A DNA stretch of 14,874 bases from Candidatus Odyssella thessalonicensis (GCA_005240015.1 SBBV01000566.1:1-14874), one strand, 5' to 3'; counted from the first letter of the stretch, positions 8,457 through 14,756 are shown. A program made the numbers and translations. Notes: a model not told the origin generated them from the sequence alone.

Positions 8457-8477
8457 AAAAGGGGTCTGACCCCTTTT
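8457..8477. repeat. Palindromic hairpin repeat, copy 2
   Basis: AAAAGGGGTC, one T, then GACCCCTTTT: identical to the copy at 8396-8416 except for the central base. Flanking bases differ, apart from one extra A or T, so the palindrome itself is the repeated unit. Both copies lie in the leader of the SnoaL-like gene. Confidence 0.75.
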
Positions 8478-8542
8478 TGCGGCGAGTCACCTCACGAGCG
8501 CGTTGGTGCCACCTCGCGCCGGCCCGATGCCGGGCGGCGAGC

Positions 8543-8570
8543 GTTAGAACATTGCGCGAACGATTGTCAA
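8543..8570 (-). promoter_or_regulatory. Putative sigma-70-type promoter upstream of the SnoaL-like gene
   Basis: On the minus strand, a perfect TTGACA (8565-8570) is followed after 16 bases by TCTAAC (8543-8548). It points toward the SnoaL-like gene and lies just beyond the end of the next gene upstream. The predicted transcript would cross both A4G4TC hairpins before reaching the start codon. Confidence 0.4.
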
Positions 8571-8606
8571 CGGCGAAAAGCCGCGGTCAGTGCGTTCCCG
8601 GCGACT

Positions 8607-9035
8607 TCATGCCTCTTCGGCCATGCCGATGAGGATGCGGCGGAGCACGCGAGTCGGCAGCGGCATGGGCGCGCCCGACCTGAATGCGGCCCAGAGATAT
8701 TCCTCGGGCGTGCCGCGATAGCGCGCCGGGATCTGCGTGCGCTCGCGATCGCGCGGCCACTCGACGTAGGCATAGGCGTCGGCGCGGGCGCGGATGCGCG
8801 CCGCCTGCGTGCTCACCGGCACCCCAGGATAAAATCGCTGCGCGAGCGCGCGCAGCACGGCGTCGCGGATCTCGTTCGCGCGCTCCGGCGGCCCGCCGTT
8901 CCCGATCCTCTGCCGGAGACCGACCGCGCCCAGGGCGCGCTCGAGCCATAGCGCCAGTTCGAAGGGTAGATCGTGGCCGGCGCCGGCGCTGGCGCAGAGG
9001 CCGGGCACGCTCACGCGCTTCGGCATGGGTTGCAT
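8607..9035 (-). CDS. Uncharacterised protein, paralogue of the gene at 9772-10236 (TetR cassette)
   Basis: A 142-residue soluble protein with no recognised domain. Residues ~23-142 align with the protein at 9772-10236: LPFELALWLERAL near the start, RDAVLRALAQRFYPG in the middle, and a strongly conserved end, PARYRGTPEEYLWAAFRSGAPMPL then RVLRRILIG. It lacks the internal stretch (HSIDEALGLR...WWLEE) of its paralogue. I chose the ATG at 9035 for its excellent ribosome site GGGAGGA; the frame extends to 9080, but that extension (MNERRF) is just the translated operator. It lies 61 bases downstream of tetR on the same strand, with an operator-like palindrome 27 bases before its start, so TetR control is likely. 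Arginine/tryptophan-rich; function unknown. Confidence 0.75.
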   Translation of the reverse strand: MQPMPKRVSVPGLCASAGAGHDLPFELALWLERALGAVGLRQRIGNGGPPERANEIRDAVLRALAQRFYPGVPVSTQAARIRARADAYAYVEWPRDRERTQIPARYRGTPEEYLWAAFRSGAPMPLPTRVLRRILIGMAEEA

Positions 9036-9061
9036 GTTGTCCTCCCGGGGGCGAGGCGGTG

Positions 9062-9079
9062 TGAATCGACGTTCGTTCA
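9062..9079. promoter_or_regulatory. Putative TetR operator A
   Basis: TGAATCGACGTTCGTTCA, an imperfect 18-bp palindrome sharing the TGAA...TTCA ends and the ACGTTC core with three other sites near tetR. It lies 27 bases upstream of the start of the 142-residue paralogue. The weakest of the four sites; the corresponding promoter boxes are poor, though a TTGAAA overlaps the tetR stop codon. Confidence 0.55.
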
Positions 9080-9096
9080 TCTTCGGTGCAAATTTT

Positions 9097-9663
9097 TCAA
9101 GCGGCGAGGAGGCGCAGCGCAGCGCGCGACACGGTCTCGGACAGGGCCGCCGGCGTCGCCGTCACGCGGCCGCCGACCGAAAGCTCCACTACCTGATTGA
9201 TCGCGCCAACGATCATGGTTGCGGCGATGGTGGCGTCCTGCTTCGGGATCTGGCCGAGATCGATCGCGCGGGCGATGAGGTTGCGGAAGGCGAGGAACGG
9301 GTTGCCGCCGCCCGGGCGGACCCGGCGGGTGTACTCCTGGCGCGTGCGGATGAGGTAGGCGAGGCCGGCGCCGTCGCGCTCCATGCTGGCGAAGACGTGG
9401 GCGATCAGCGCTTTGAGCCGCGCGGGGAAGGGGCCGTTGCCGGCGGCGAGCCGCTCGAGCTCCGAGCCGATGCGGTGGAAGAGGTCGGCGAAGAGAACCT
9501 CGGCCAGCTCGTCCTTGCTCTTGTAGTGATTGTACATCGCGCCGAGCGAGACGCGCGCCGCCTTGGCGATCTGGCGGATCGAGGTCTCGGCGATGCCGTG
9601 CTTGACGAAGAGCGCGAGCGCCGCCCGCTCGATCCTCTCCTTGGTCTCGCTGCCATCGCGCAT
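9097..9663 (-). CDS. TetR/AcrR-family transcriptional regulator
   Basis: A 188-residue one-component repressor. The N-terminal DNA-binding domain is clear: ERIERAALALFVKHGIAETS, IRQIAKAARVSLGAMYNHYKSKDEL (residues ~30-54, recognition helix and the YNHYKSK hinge), followed by the helical ligand-binding and dimerisation domain, which has no recognisable family and therefore an unknown inducer. The ATG at 9663 follows AGAGGGG; a frame extension to 9702 (MNKCSF) is only the translated operator. Its promoter (TTGACA, 17 bases, TAATGA) is overlapped by an 18-bp palindrome, so it probably represses itself. It lies between two paralogous genes on the same strand that have similar palindromes, and these are its likely targets. 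Confidence 0.92.
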   Translation of the reverse strand: MRDGSETKERIERAALALFVKHGIAETSIRQIAKAARVSLGAMYNHYKSKDELAEVLFADLFHRIGSELERLAAGNGPFPARLKALIAHVFASMERDGAGLAYLIRTRQEYTRRVRPGGGNPFLAFRNLIARAIDLGQIPKQDATIAATMIVGAINQVVELSVGGRVTATPAALSETVSRAALRLLAA

Positions 9664-9683
9664 GGCCGGCCCCTCTACCGAAG

Positions 9684-9701
9684 TGAACGAACATTTGTTC
9701 A
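9684..9701. promoter_or_regulatory. Putative TetR operator B (autoregulation)
   Basis: TGAACGAACATTTGTTCA, symmetric at 14 of 18 positions. It overlaps the -10 box of the tetR promoter (9699-9704) and ends 21 bases before the tetR start codon, the expected place for a self-repression site. Confidence 0.72.
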
Positions 9702-9727
9702 TTACCGGCGGCGGCCGGCCGTGTCAA
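9699..9727 (-). promoter_or_regulatory. tetR promoter (sigma-70 type)
   Basis: On the minus strand, a perfect TTGACA (9722-9727), 17 bases, then TAATGA (9699-9704). The -10 box runs into operator B, so bound repressor would block polymerase. Confidence 0.65.
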
Positions 9728-9771
9728 GCGCGATTCCGGGCCACCGGAGCGAGGCCGCGGGAGCACGGGCG

Positions 9772-10236
9772 CTAGTCTCCGGCCCCGGCGGCCCCGGCGA
9801 GGATGCTGCGCAGGCGGCGCTCGCCGAGCGGCATCGGCGCACCCGATCGGAACGCGTGCCAGAGGTATTCCTTGGGCGTGCCGCGATAGCGCGCCGGCAT
9901 CTCCGCGTGCTCGCGGTCGATGGGCCAGTTGGCTGACGCGAACCGGTCGCTCAGCGCCACGATCGCGGCCGCGCGCGCCGTCGTCGACTCGCCGGGATAG
10001 AACCGTTCGGCCAGCGTGCGCAGCGCGGCGTCGCGCACGCGCATGCCCTCCTCGAGCCACCACGGGACGCCACCCTTGGCGAACCGCAGGCCGAGTGCCT
10101 CGTCGATCGAGTGGCAGCGGCGGTCGAGAAACTCGCGCAGCGACCGCTCGAGCCAGAGCGCGAGCTCCTCCGGCAGCGCGGTGCCGTCGCGGAAGCATTC
10201 GGCGATTTCGCGGAGATTCTTGATCACCAGCAGCAT
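9772..10236 (-). CDS. Uncharacterised protein, paralogue of the gene at 8607-9035 (TetR cassette)
   Basis: A 154-residue soluble protein, function unknown. Order of visible segments: LREIAECFRDGTALPEELALWLERSLREFL, then HSIDEALGLRF and VPWWLEEG, then VRDAALRTLAERFYPGES, and the conserved C-terminal block ARYRGTPKEYLWHAFRSGAPMPL. From about residue 19 it aligns with the product of 8607-9035, so the two arose by duplication around tetR. The ATG at 10236 follows AAGGGGAAG; a frame extension to 10311 (MSERTF) is the translated operator. Two operator-like palindromes precede it (10293-10310 and 10387-10404), the outer one on a good promoter. The ALWLERSL and YRGTP blocks may reflect a family of small alphaproteobacterial proteins, but I cannot name one. 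Confidence 0.78.
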   Translation of the reverse strand: MLLVIKNLREIAECFRDGTALPEELALWLERSLREFLDRRCHSIDEALGLRFAKGGVPWWLEEGMRVRDAALRTLAERFYPGESTTARAAAIVALSDRFASANWPIDREHAEMPARYRGTPKEYLWHAFRSGAPMPLGERRLRSILAGAAGAGD

Positions 10237-10292
10237 GGCTTCCCCCTTTTCGGGACGGCGCGGGCGCCGTGGGCCGATCGCGTCTCCGGTAA

Positions 10293-10310
10293 TGAACGTA
10301 CGTTCGCTCA
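10293..10310. promoter_or_regulatory. Putative TetR operator C
   Basis: TGAACGTACGTTCGCTCA, symmetric at 14 of 18 positions, 57 bases upstream of the 154-residue paralogue. A minus-strand TATAAA (10311-10316) abuts it and could be a second -10 box, though no good -35 accompanies it. Confidence 0.68.
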
Positions 10311-10386
10311 TTTATAGGCCAAGCTGACCGCACGGCCGGGTCTTCTTTCCGAAGGCCCGCGCACAGGCGCCGGTGCGGACCGTAAA

Positions 10387-10404
10387 TGAGTGAACGCACG
10401 TTCA
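10387..10404. promoter_or_regulatory. Putative TetR operator D
   Basis: TGAGTGAACGCACGTTCA; its reverse complement matches operator C at 16 of 18 positions. It touches the -10 box of the minus-strand promoter at 10404-10431, so it should control the cassette from its outermost promoter. Confidence 0.68.
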
Positions 10405-10431
10405 TAATATATTAGGCGGCACCCGCGTCAA
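10404..10431 (-). promoter_or_regulatory. Promoter of the 154-residue cassette gene (sigma-70 type)
   Basis: On the minus strand, TTGACG (10426-10431), 16 bases, then TATTAT (10404-10409), in an AT-rich patch unlike the surrounding DNA. Operator D begins at the end of the -10 box. The transcript would have a ~160-base leader containing operator C. The stretch 10432-10651 upstream of the next gene shows nothing else I can name. Confidence 0.55.
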
Positions 10432-10651
10432 GTGCCGCGGGCCCGGCCCGGCACGCCAATCGCTCCGCAGTGCCAACGCGCGGTGCGCACGCGGGAAATG
10501 CCGCTTCTTCAAGCGCCAAGCCGGGACCGCGGACGGCGTTTGGCACCGTCGCGCCTATCCTCGGGGACATTCATCCGACTTCGCTGTGCCGGGCCGCACG
10601 CTGCACATGGCGCGCGCCGAAAAGTCGAAACCTCATCCGGGGAGAAGACCG

Positions 10652-11165
10652 ATGACCGAAACGTCTCCGCTTACCTCGCCCAAATCCGTGCTCGTGCTGC
10701 TCGCGGCGCTCGGCTTGGCCGCTTGTGCCGGACGCACGCCGGCGCCGGTGGCGCTCGCGCACGCGACCGATACGACCGCGACCTGCGAGGCGTTCGCCGC
10801 CGAAATCGCCTCCAACAATCAGCGGGCCCTGTCGCTCGCGCAGCAGCAGTCGAACACCACGGCGAAGAACGTCTCCGCCGCGGTCGTCGGCGTTCTGCTG
10901 TTTCCGCCGCTGCTGCTCGCGATGGATCTGAGCGGCGCCGACGGCGTCGAGCTGCAGGCGCTGCGCGCGCAACGAGCACATCGCCACGCTGATGCGCCAG
11001 AAGAAGTGCGCCAATGTTCCTCCGCCGACGCCCGAAGCGGCGCAGACCAAGGCCATCGACGACAAGATCCGCGATGCCACCAAGTCCGGCCAGCAGCCCT
11101 GGTGCAAGGACGTGGGCGGCTACGAGGTCTACAAGCAGCGGACCGGCGAAATCTGCCGGCTCTAG
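10652..11165 (+). pseudogene. Small lipoprotein gene with a frameshift in a GC run
   Basis: The first part reads as a lipoprotein: MTETSPLTSPKSVLVLLAAL then GLAACAG, with a lipobox LAAC at residues ~25-28. A polar stretch (CEAFAAEIASNNQRALSLAQQQSN), a hydrophobic segment AAVVGVLLFPPLLLAMDLSGA (~71-91) and VELQALRA follow. At about 10964-10971 the coding sense moves to the next frame, which continues naturally as ARNEHIATLMRQKKCANVPP and ends DVGGYEVYKQRTGEICRL at TAG 11163-11165. Adding one GC to the GCGCGC run (LRARNEHI) restores a single frame of about 171 codons. This is either a real slippage mutation or a sequencing/assembly error. Four cysteines beyond the lipobox suggest a periplasmic disulfide protein. 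Unrecognised family; the ribosome site is GGGGAGA. If the frame were left unrepaired, the ORF would run into the bamE region at 11269. Confidence 0.7.
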
Positions 11166-11181
11166 CCGATCCTCGCGCGCA

Positions 11182-11208
11182 GGGCGGGCGGCCGCGCGCC
11201 GCCCGCCC
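11182..11208. terminator. GC-rich hairpin between convergent genes
   Basis: GGGCGGGCGGC (11182-11192), a five-base loop CGCGC, then its exact complement GCCGCCCGCCC (11198-11208). It lies in the 54-base gap between the ends of the lipoprotein gene and bamE and probably ends transcripts from both. It has no U tract. Confidence 0.5.
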
Positions 11209-11219
11209 GAGCGAGCGGC

Positions 11220-11720
11220 CTAATACTCGGGGCCGCGCCGGCTCTGCGGGCCGGTCCGGCCGCGATTGATCGGGCCGCGCATCAGCGTGTCGTAGAGCGA
11301 GCGCACGATGCCGGGCTCGCCGCCGCGCGTGGGCGTGGTGCGCTCGACATAGGTCGAGGCCTGGGCATCCTTCATGCCGAGCTGCTTCATCTCGCGCACG
11401 GCGCCGCTCTCGTCGAAGCGGATCACGAGCACGTTCTGATCGACGATGCGCGGCTTCAGGAACGCGTATTGTACTTGGCGTGAGCTGATGTAGTACCAGG
11501 TGTTGTTGTCGAACGCGGCGACGTTGGAGGGTGAGCCGAGCAGGCGCGTGACCTCGGCCTTGCTCGTGCGGCCGACCTGGATCTGCTCGACGTTCTCCTT
11601 CAGCGTGCGGTTGCCGAGATTGTCGGCGATCGGCGTGCATGCGCCCGCCGCGAGCGCGAGCGCGGCCAGCGCGGCAAGACGAAGGCGCGCCGATGGAAGG
11701 CTCGATGCGATTCGGATCAT
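11220..11720 (-). CDS. bamE: Outer membrane assembly lipoprotein BamE (SmpA/OmlA family)
   Basis: BamE is a lipoprotein of the BAM complex that inserts beta-barrel proteins into the outer membrane. The 166-residue precursor has a signal peptide (RLRLAALAALALAAGAC, lipobox AAGAC near residue 28). The SmpA/OmlA domain follows: NLGNRTLKENVEQIQVGRTSKAEVTRLLGSPS, which carries the family's VGxxxxxEVxxLLGSPS signature, then NTWYYISSRQVQ, and VLVIRFDESGAVREMK. An unconserved tail of about 45 residues, TPTRGGEPG...RRGPEY, follows. I chose the ATG at 11720, which gives the signal peptide directly; the upstream extension to 11789 lies in the promoter region. It is divergent from the bc1 chaperone gene, an arrangement typical of Rhodospirillales and relatives. 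Confidence 0.93.
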   Translation of the reverse strand: MIRIASSLPSARLRLAALAALALAAGACTPIADNLGNRTLKENVEQIQVGRTSKAEVTRLLGSPSNVAAFDNNTWYYISSRQVQYAFLKPRIVDQNVLVIRFDESGAVREMKQLGMKDAQASTYVERTTPTRGGEPGIVRSLYDTLMRGPINRGRTGPQSRRGPEY

Positions 11721-11770
11721 GGCTCGAAAAATCCCCGATGCGCGGCGTTGTCCCGGGCGCCGATGCCGGG

Positions 11771-11799
11771 ACAATTGCACCGGGTCCAAATCGTGTCAA
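11771..11799 (-). promoter_or_regulatory. Putative bamE promoter
   Basis: On the minus strand, a perfect TTGACA (11794-11799), 17 bases, then AATTGT (11771-11776). It lies 51 bases before the bamE start in the 137-base divergent gap; no equally good plus-strand promoter was seen for the chaperone gene. Confidence 0.45.
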
Positions 11800-11857
11800 T
11801 GTGAGAGGCCGTTGTCGGCCCCTTGCCGGGCAGCGCCGGCGCACGAGATAACGGCTT

Positions 11858-12433
11858 ATGGGACTTCTCGACTTCCTCTCCAGCAAGGACCGCACCTTGC
11901 GGGCGCGCGCGGCGGCCGCGCTCTACGCCGCGGCGGTGGCGCAGGCGCGCGCGCCGGCGCTCTACACGGCCTTGGGCGCGCCCGACACGCTCGAGGGGCG
12001 CTTCGAACTCATTGCTCTGCATGTTCACCTGCTCTGCCGGCGGCTCGGCAAGGCGGGCGGCGCGGGTTCGGCGCTGGCGCAAGCGCTGTTCGACACGATG
12101 TTCCGCGACATGGACCGCAATCTGCGCGAGCTCGGGGTCGGCGATCCCTCGATGCCGCGCCGCATCAAGACGATGCTCGAGGCCTATTTCGGGCGCATCA
12201 AGGCCTACGACGCCGCGTTCGCCCAGGGCGGTGGGGCGCTGGCCCAGGCGATCGCGCGCAACGTCTACAATGCCGCCGCGCCCGGCGCAGCGGCGCCGGG
12301 TGCCGTGGCGCTCGCCGATTATGTGCAGCGCGCCGCCGCCGCGCTCGACGCCGCCGACGCCGAGACGCTCATGAAAGGCGAAGTGGCGTTCGCACAAATC
12401 GCTCCTTCGTCCGCGAAGAGCAGTGGACTTTGA
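11858..12433 (+). CDS. Ubiquinol-cytochrome c chaperone (CBP3-like) protein
   Basis: A 191-residue protein of the ubiquinol-cytochrome c chaperone family, the bacterial relatives of mitochondrial Cbp3/UQCC1, which assist cytochrome b and bc1 complex assembly. Recognisable blocks are LYTALGAPDTLEGRFELIALHVHLLCRRL (residues ~36-64), LAQALFDTMFRDMDRNLRELGVGDPSMPRRIKTM (~72-105) and EAYFGRIKAYDAAF (~106-119). The C-terminal part is alanine-rich and unconserved. The ATG at 11858 lies in GGCTTATGGG with little ribosome site. It is followed immediately, with a possible overlap, by the DUF177 gene, the conserved alphaproteobacterial order. The bacterial role is inferred from the eukaryotic relatives. 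Confidence 0.88.
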   Translation: MGLLDFLSSKDRTLRARAAAALYAAAVAQARAPALYTALGAPDTLEGRFELIALHVHLLCRRLGKAGGAGSALAQALFDTMFRDMDRNLRELGVGDPSMPRRIKTMLEAYFGRIKAYDAAFAQGGGALAQAIARNVYNAAAPGAAAPGAVALADYVQRAAAALDAADAETLMKGEVAFAQIAPSSAKSSGL

Positions 12434-12437
12434 CGCC

Positions 12438-12929
12438 ATGGCGAAAGCCGGCCGCAACCGTCCCGCCGCCGCGCCAACGAAACCCGCGGCCAAGCCGGAA
12501 TTCAGCCGGCCGGTCGACGTCTCGCGCATGGGGCGGCTCGAGCACCGCATGGAGATCAAGGCCAACGAGGAGGAGCGGGCGGCGCTCGCCCGGCGCTTCG
12601 ATCTCATCGAGCTGCCGGCGCTGGCGGCCGAGCTCGTGCTCAAGAAGCGCGGCGACGGCGTGATCGAGATGAGCGGCCGCTGGCACGGTCGCGTGGTTCA
12701 GCGCTGCGTCGTGACGCTCGAGCCGGTCGCGGCCGAACTCGAGGGCGGTGTCCGCCTGTTCTTCGGCGGCACCGGCGCCGCGGCCGCCGCCGATCCGCTC
12801 GACGACGAGGGCTGGCCCGAGCCGATCGAAGGCGGCGTGATCGACGCGGGCGAGGCGGTGGCGCAGCTGATGGCCGTATCGCTCGATCCCTACCCGCGCG
12901 CGCCGGGTGTCGCGGCGCCGGCGGGTTGA
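12438..12929 (+). CDS. yceD: DUF177 family protein (YceD-like)
   Basis: A 163-residue protein of the DUF177/COG1399 family, usually encoded just before rpmF and in some lineages linked to 23S rRNA accumulation; the exact biochemical role is unclear. Visible: a basic low-complexity N-terminus (KAGRNRPAAAPTKPAAKP), then FSRPVDVSRMG, NEEERAALARRFDLIELPALAAEL, the conserved GRWHGRVVQRCVVTLEPV containing the family cysteine, and an acidic C-terminal half ending in QLMAVSLDPYPRAPG. The ATG at 12438 is four bases after the stop of the chaperone gene; a GTG at 12423 would overlap that gene by 11 bases and adds five residues. Either is possible. Position before rpmF-plsX-fabH supports the assignment. 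Confidence 0.85.
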   Translation: MAKAGRNRPAAAPTKPAAKPEFSRPVDVSRMGRLEHRMEIKANEEERAALARRFDLIELPALAAELVLKKRGDGVIEMSGRWHGRVVQRCVVTLEPVAAELEGGVRLFFGGTGAAAAADPLDDEGWPEPIEGGVIDAGEAVAQLMAVSLDPYPRAPGVAAPAG

Positions 12930-13012
12930 GCGCGGCCGCCGCCAACCATTCCAGTACGGAACCTTTGCGGCCGTCCGCGCGTATCTGGCGGGACTTCGCT
13001 GTGCGCCTGTTC

Positions 13013-13225
13013 ATGACCCTCCCCAGCTCGCCCTTCACCGAACGCGCCGCGCGCCAGCTCGCCGAGGAACTCATCGAGAATTACGGAGACGGCGCGGAGC
13101 TCGCCGCGGCCGACCGCTGCGAGGCGATGCGCGAACTCGGCCGCACCGAGGTGGCGCAGCTCTGGGCCGAAGTGGCCGAGATCATCGCGCGGCGGCAGGG
13201 GCGCGCCCGGCGGCGCGACGCCTGA
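13013..13225 (+). CDS. Small conserved-looking hypothetical protein
   Basis: A 70-residue soluble, helical, charged protein: SSPFTERAARQLAEELIENYGDGAEL followed by ADRCEAMRELGRTEVAQLWAEVAEIIARRQ. This resembles a group of short alphaproteobacterial proteins with an A-E-x-hydrophobic-x-x-x-Y/H-G pattern and a C-terminal helix, which I cannot name. The ATG at 13013 starts the plausible part; an alternative TTG at 12926 overlaps the DUF177 stop and would add 29 residues. The ribosome site is weak. It is in the same direction as its neighbours and may be cotranscribed. A chance ORF is possible but the amino acid composition looks genuine. Confidence 0.6.
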   Translation: MTLPSSPFTERAARQLAEELIENYGDGAELAAADRCEAMRELGRTEVAQLWAEVAEIIARRQGRARRRDA

Positions 13226-13228
13226 CCC

Positions 13229-13313
13229 AGGGGTCAGATACCAGATGCCAGAGGTCAGAAGGGACGCACATCCTTTTCTGATCCCTGATGTCTGACCTCT
13301 GTCCTCTGACCTT
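13229..13313. repeat. TCTGACC-type short repeats forming an inverted repeat
   Basis: The left part (13231-13263) repeats GGTCAGA-like words (GGGTCAGATACCAGATGCC, then AGAGGTCAGAAGGGA). The right part (13271-13312) repeats the complementary TCTGATC, TCTGACC, TCTGTCC and TCTGACC. The two can pair around a short loop near GACGCACA. It is low-complexity, AT-richer than its surroundings, and looks like a dispersed repetitive element inserted before rpmF. Confidence 0.55.
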
Positions 13314-13330
13314 ATGCCGCAGCAAAGCCA

Positions 13331-13359
13331 TTGTTTATTCGGCGCAATTTCGTTATGTA
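13331..13359 (+). promoter_or_regulatory. Possible rpmF promoter
   Basis: TTGTTT (13331-13336), 17 bases, TATGTA (13354-13359), in a noticeably AT-rich patch 84 bases before the rpmF start. The -10 match is weak (three of six). A promoter here would let rpmF-plsX-fabH be expressed apart from the upstream genes. Confidence 0.35.
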
Positions 13360-13442
13360 ACGCTACTGACGCCCCGGCGGCCCGGCCCTGGGGCGCTTTT
13401 CTGTCCGAGCAATGCACGTCAGCGAGCCCATTCGAGGCCCCC

Positions 13443-13634
13443 ATGGCCCTTCCCAAGAAGAAAATTTCCAAGTCGCGCCGCGATTTGCGCCGCGCGCACG
13501 ATCACCTCAAGCCGACCGGCTACAACGAGTGCCCGAATTGCGGCGAGATGAAACTTCCGCATCACGTGTGCCGGGCCTGCGGCTATTATGACGGCCGCGA
13601 AGTGACGCGCGCCGGCGGGTCCGAGGCCCAGTAG
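13443..13634 (+). CDS. rpmF: 50S ribosomal protein L32
   Basis: A 63-residue protein of the large ribosomal subunit. The N-terminus [20 protein letters not shown] is the family signature, and the zinc ribbon is complete: [20 protein letters not shown] with C-x2-C and C-x2-C. Because all four cysteines are kept, it is the zinc-containing (C+) form. The ATG at 13443 is the family start; the open frame runs upstream to 13314 but that part is not L32. It is the first gene of the usual rpmF-plsX-fabH cluster. Confidence 0.95.
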   Translation: MALPKKKISKSRRDLRRAHDHLKPTGYNECPNCGEMKLPHHVCRACGYYDGREVTRAGGSEAQ

Positions 13635-13691
13635 GCACGAGCCTTCGCCCGGGGTGAGGGGCCCGGCTTCGAGGGAGGACGACACGCCAAA

Positions 13692-14756
13692 GTGGCCGAG
13701 CGCCTGACCATAGCCCTCGACGCCATGGGCGGCGACAACGCGCCGCGCGCCGTGGTGCGGGGCGCCAACATCGCGAGGAAGCGCTTCCCCAACGTCGACT
13801 TCCTGCTCGTCGGCGACGAGGCCAAGCTCGTCCCGATGCTGAAGCGCCTCCCCAAGCTCCGCAAGATCACAACCATCGTCCACGCGCCCGACAAGGTGGG
13901 CGCCGAGGACAAGGCGGCCCAGGCGCTGCGCGCGAGCCGCAGTTCGAGCATGCGCATCGCCATCGACCAGGTGCGCGACGGCAAGGCGCAGGGCGTCGTC
14001 TCGGCCGGCAACACCGGCGCGCTGATGGCGATGGCCAAGGTGTTCCTGCGCACGCTTCCCGGCATCGACCGCCCGGCCATGGCCTCGTTCTTCCCGACCA
14101 TGAAGGGCGAGAGCGTGATGCTGGACTTGGGCGCCAACATCGAGTGCACGGCCGAGAACCTCGTGCAGTTCGCGGTGATGGGCGAGCTGTTCGCGCGCAT
14201 GGTGCTGGGCTCGCTGAAGCCTACCGTCGGCCTGCTCAACGTCGGCTCCGAGGAGCAGAAGGGGCACGAGGAGCTGCGCCAGGCCGCGGCGATGCTGCGC
14301 GAGGGCCGGCATCCCATCCAGTTCCACGGCTTCATCGAGGGCGACGATATCGCCAAGGGCACCGTCGACGTGGTCGTCGCCGACGGCTTCTCGGGCAACG
14401 TCGCGCTGAAAACCGCCGAGGGCACGGCGCGGCTCATCGCCGACTTCCTGCGCCAGACCTTCAAGAGCTCGATCCTCGCCATGATCGGCTACGTCTTCTG
14501 CCGCTACGCCCTGCGCAAATTGCGGTTGCGTCTCGACCCGCGGCGGTATAACGGCGCCGTGTTCCTGGGCGTCAACGGCATCGTGGTGAAGAGCCACGGC
14601 GGCACCGACGCTCTGGGTTTCGCCACCGCGATCGGCGTCGCCGTCGACATGGTCCAATACGGTTTCATCGCCAGCATGAAGCGCGAGTTCGAGAAAAGCA
14701 CCGGCACGCCGCTGATTCCCGAGGTCGAGGAACCCAAGCAGGCGGCGACCGGATGA
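13692..14756 (+). CDS. plsX: Phosphate acyltransferase PlsX
   Basis: PlsX converts acyl-ACP to acyl-phosphate, the donor for PlsY in phosphatidic acid synthesis; it is a peripheral membrane enzyme. The 354-residue protein shows the family motifs in order: LDAMGGDNAP (residues ~9-18), SAGNTGALMA (~104-113), MLDLGANIE (~143-151), LLNVGSEEQKGHEE (~180-193), FHGFIEGDDI and VVADGFSGNVALKTAEG (~233-249), and GVNGIVVKSHGGTD. The start is a GTG at 13692 (MAERLTIALDAMGGD), with GGAGGAC about 10 bases upstream; no ATG in the frame gives the family start. Its 57-base distance from rpmF and 67-base distance from fabH fit one transcription unit. Confidence 0.95.
   Translation: MAERLTIALDAMGGDNAPRAVVRGANIARKRFPNVDFLLVGDEAKLVPMLKRLPKLRKITTIVHAPDKVGAEDKAAQALRASRSSSMRIAIDQVRDGKAQGVVSAGNTGALMAMAKVFLRTLPGIDRPAMASFFPTMKGESVMLDLGANIECTAENLVQFAVMGELFARMVLGSLKPTVGLLNVGSEEQKGHEELRQAAAMLREGRHPIQFHGFIEGDDIAKGTVDVVVADGFSGNVALKTAEGTARLIADFLRQTFKSSILAMIGYVFCRYALRKLRLRLDPRRYNGAVFLGVNGIVVKSHGGTDALGFATAIGVAVDMVQYGFIASMKREFEKSTGTPLIPEVEEPKQAATG

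Noticed and set aside
8396..8477. CRISPR-like pair of direct repeats
   Set aside because: Only two copies, each a perfect palindrome, with no further units or cas genes; better read as hairpin repeats.
9664..9702. N-terminal extension of TetR beginning MNKCSF
   Set aside because: It translates operator B and lies upstream of the good ribosome site and the family start at 9663.
9077..10405. 442-codon minus-strand frame across the TetR cassette
   Set aside because: It runs through tetR and the 154-residue paralogue in the wrong frame, is arginine/proline-rich, and begins in operator D. The two real genes explain the region.
13419..14657. 412-codon minus-strand frame opposite rpmF and plsX
   Set aside because: Mirror frame of plsX with biased composition (His, Ala, Asp, Arg); no recognisable domain.
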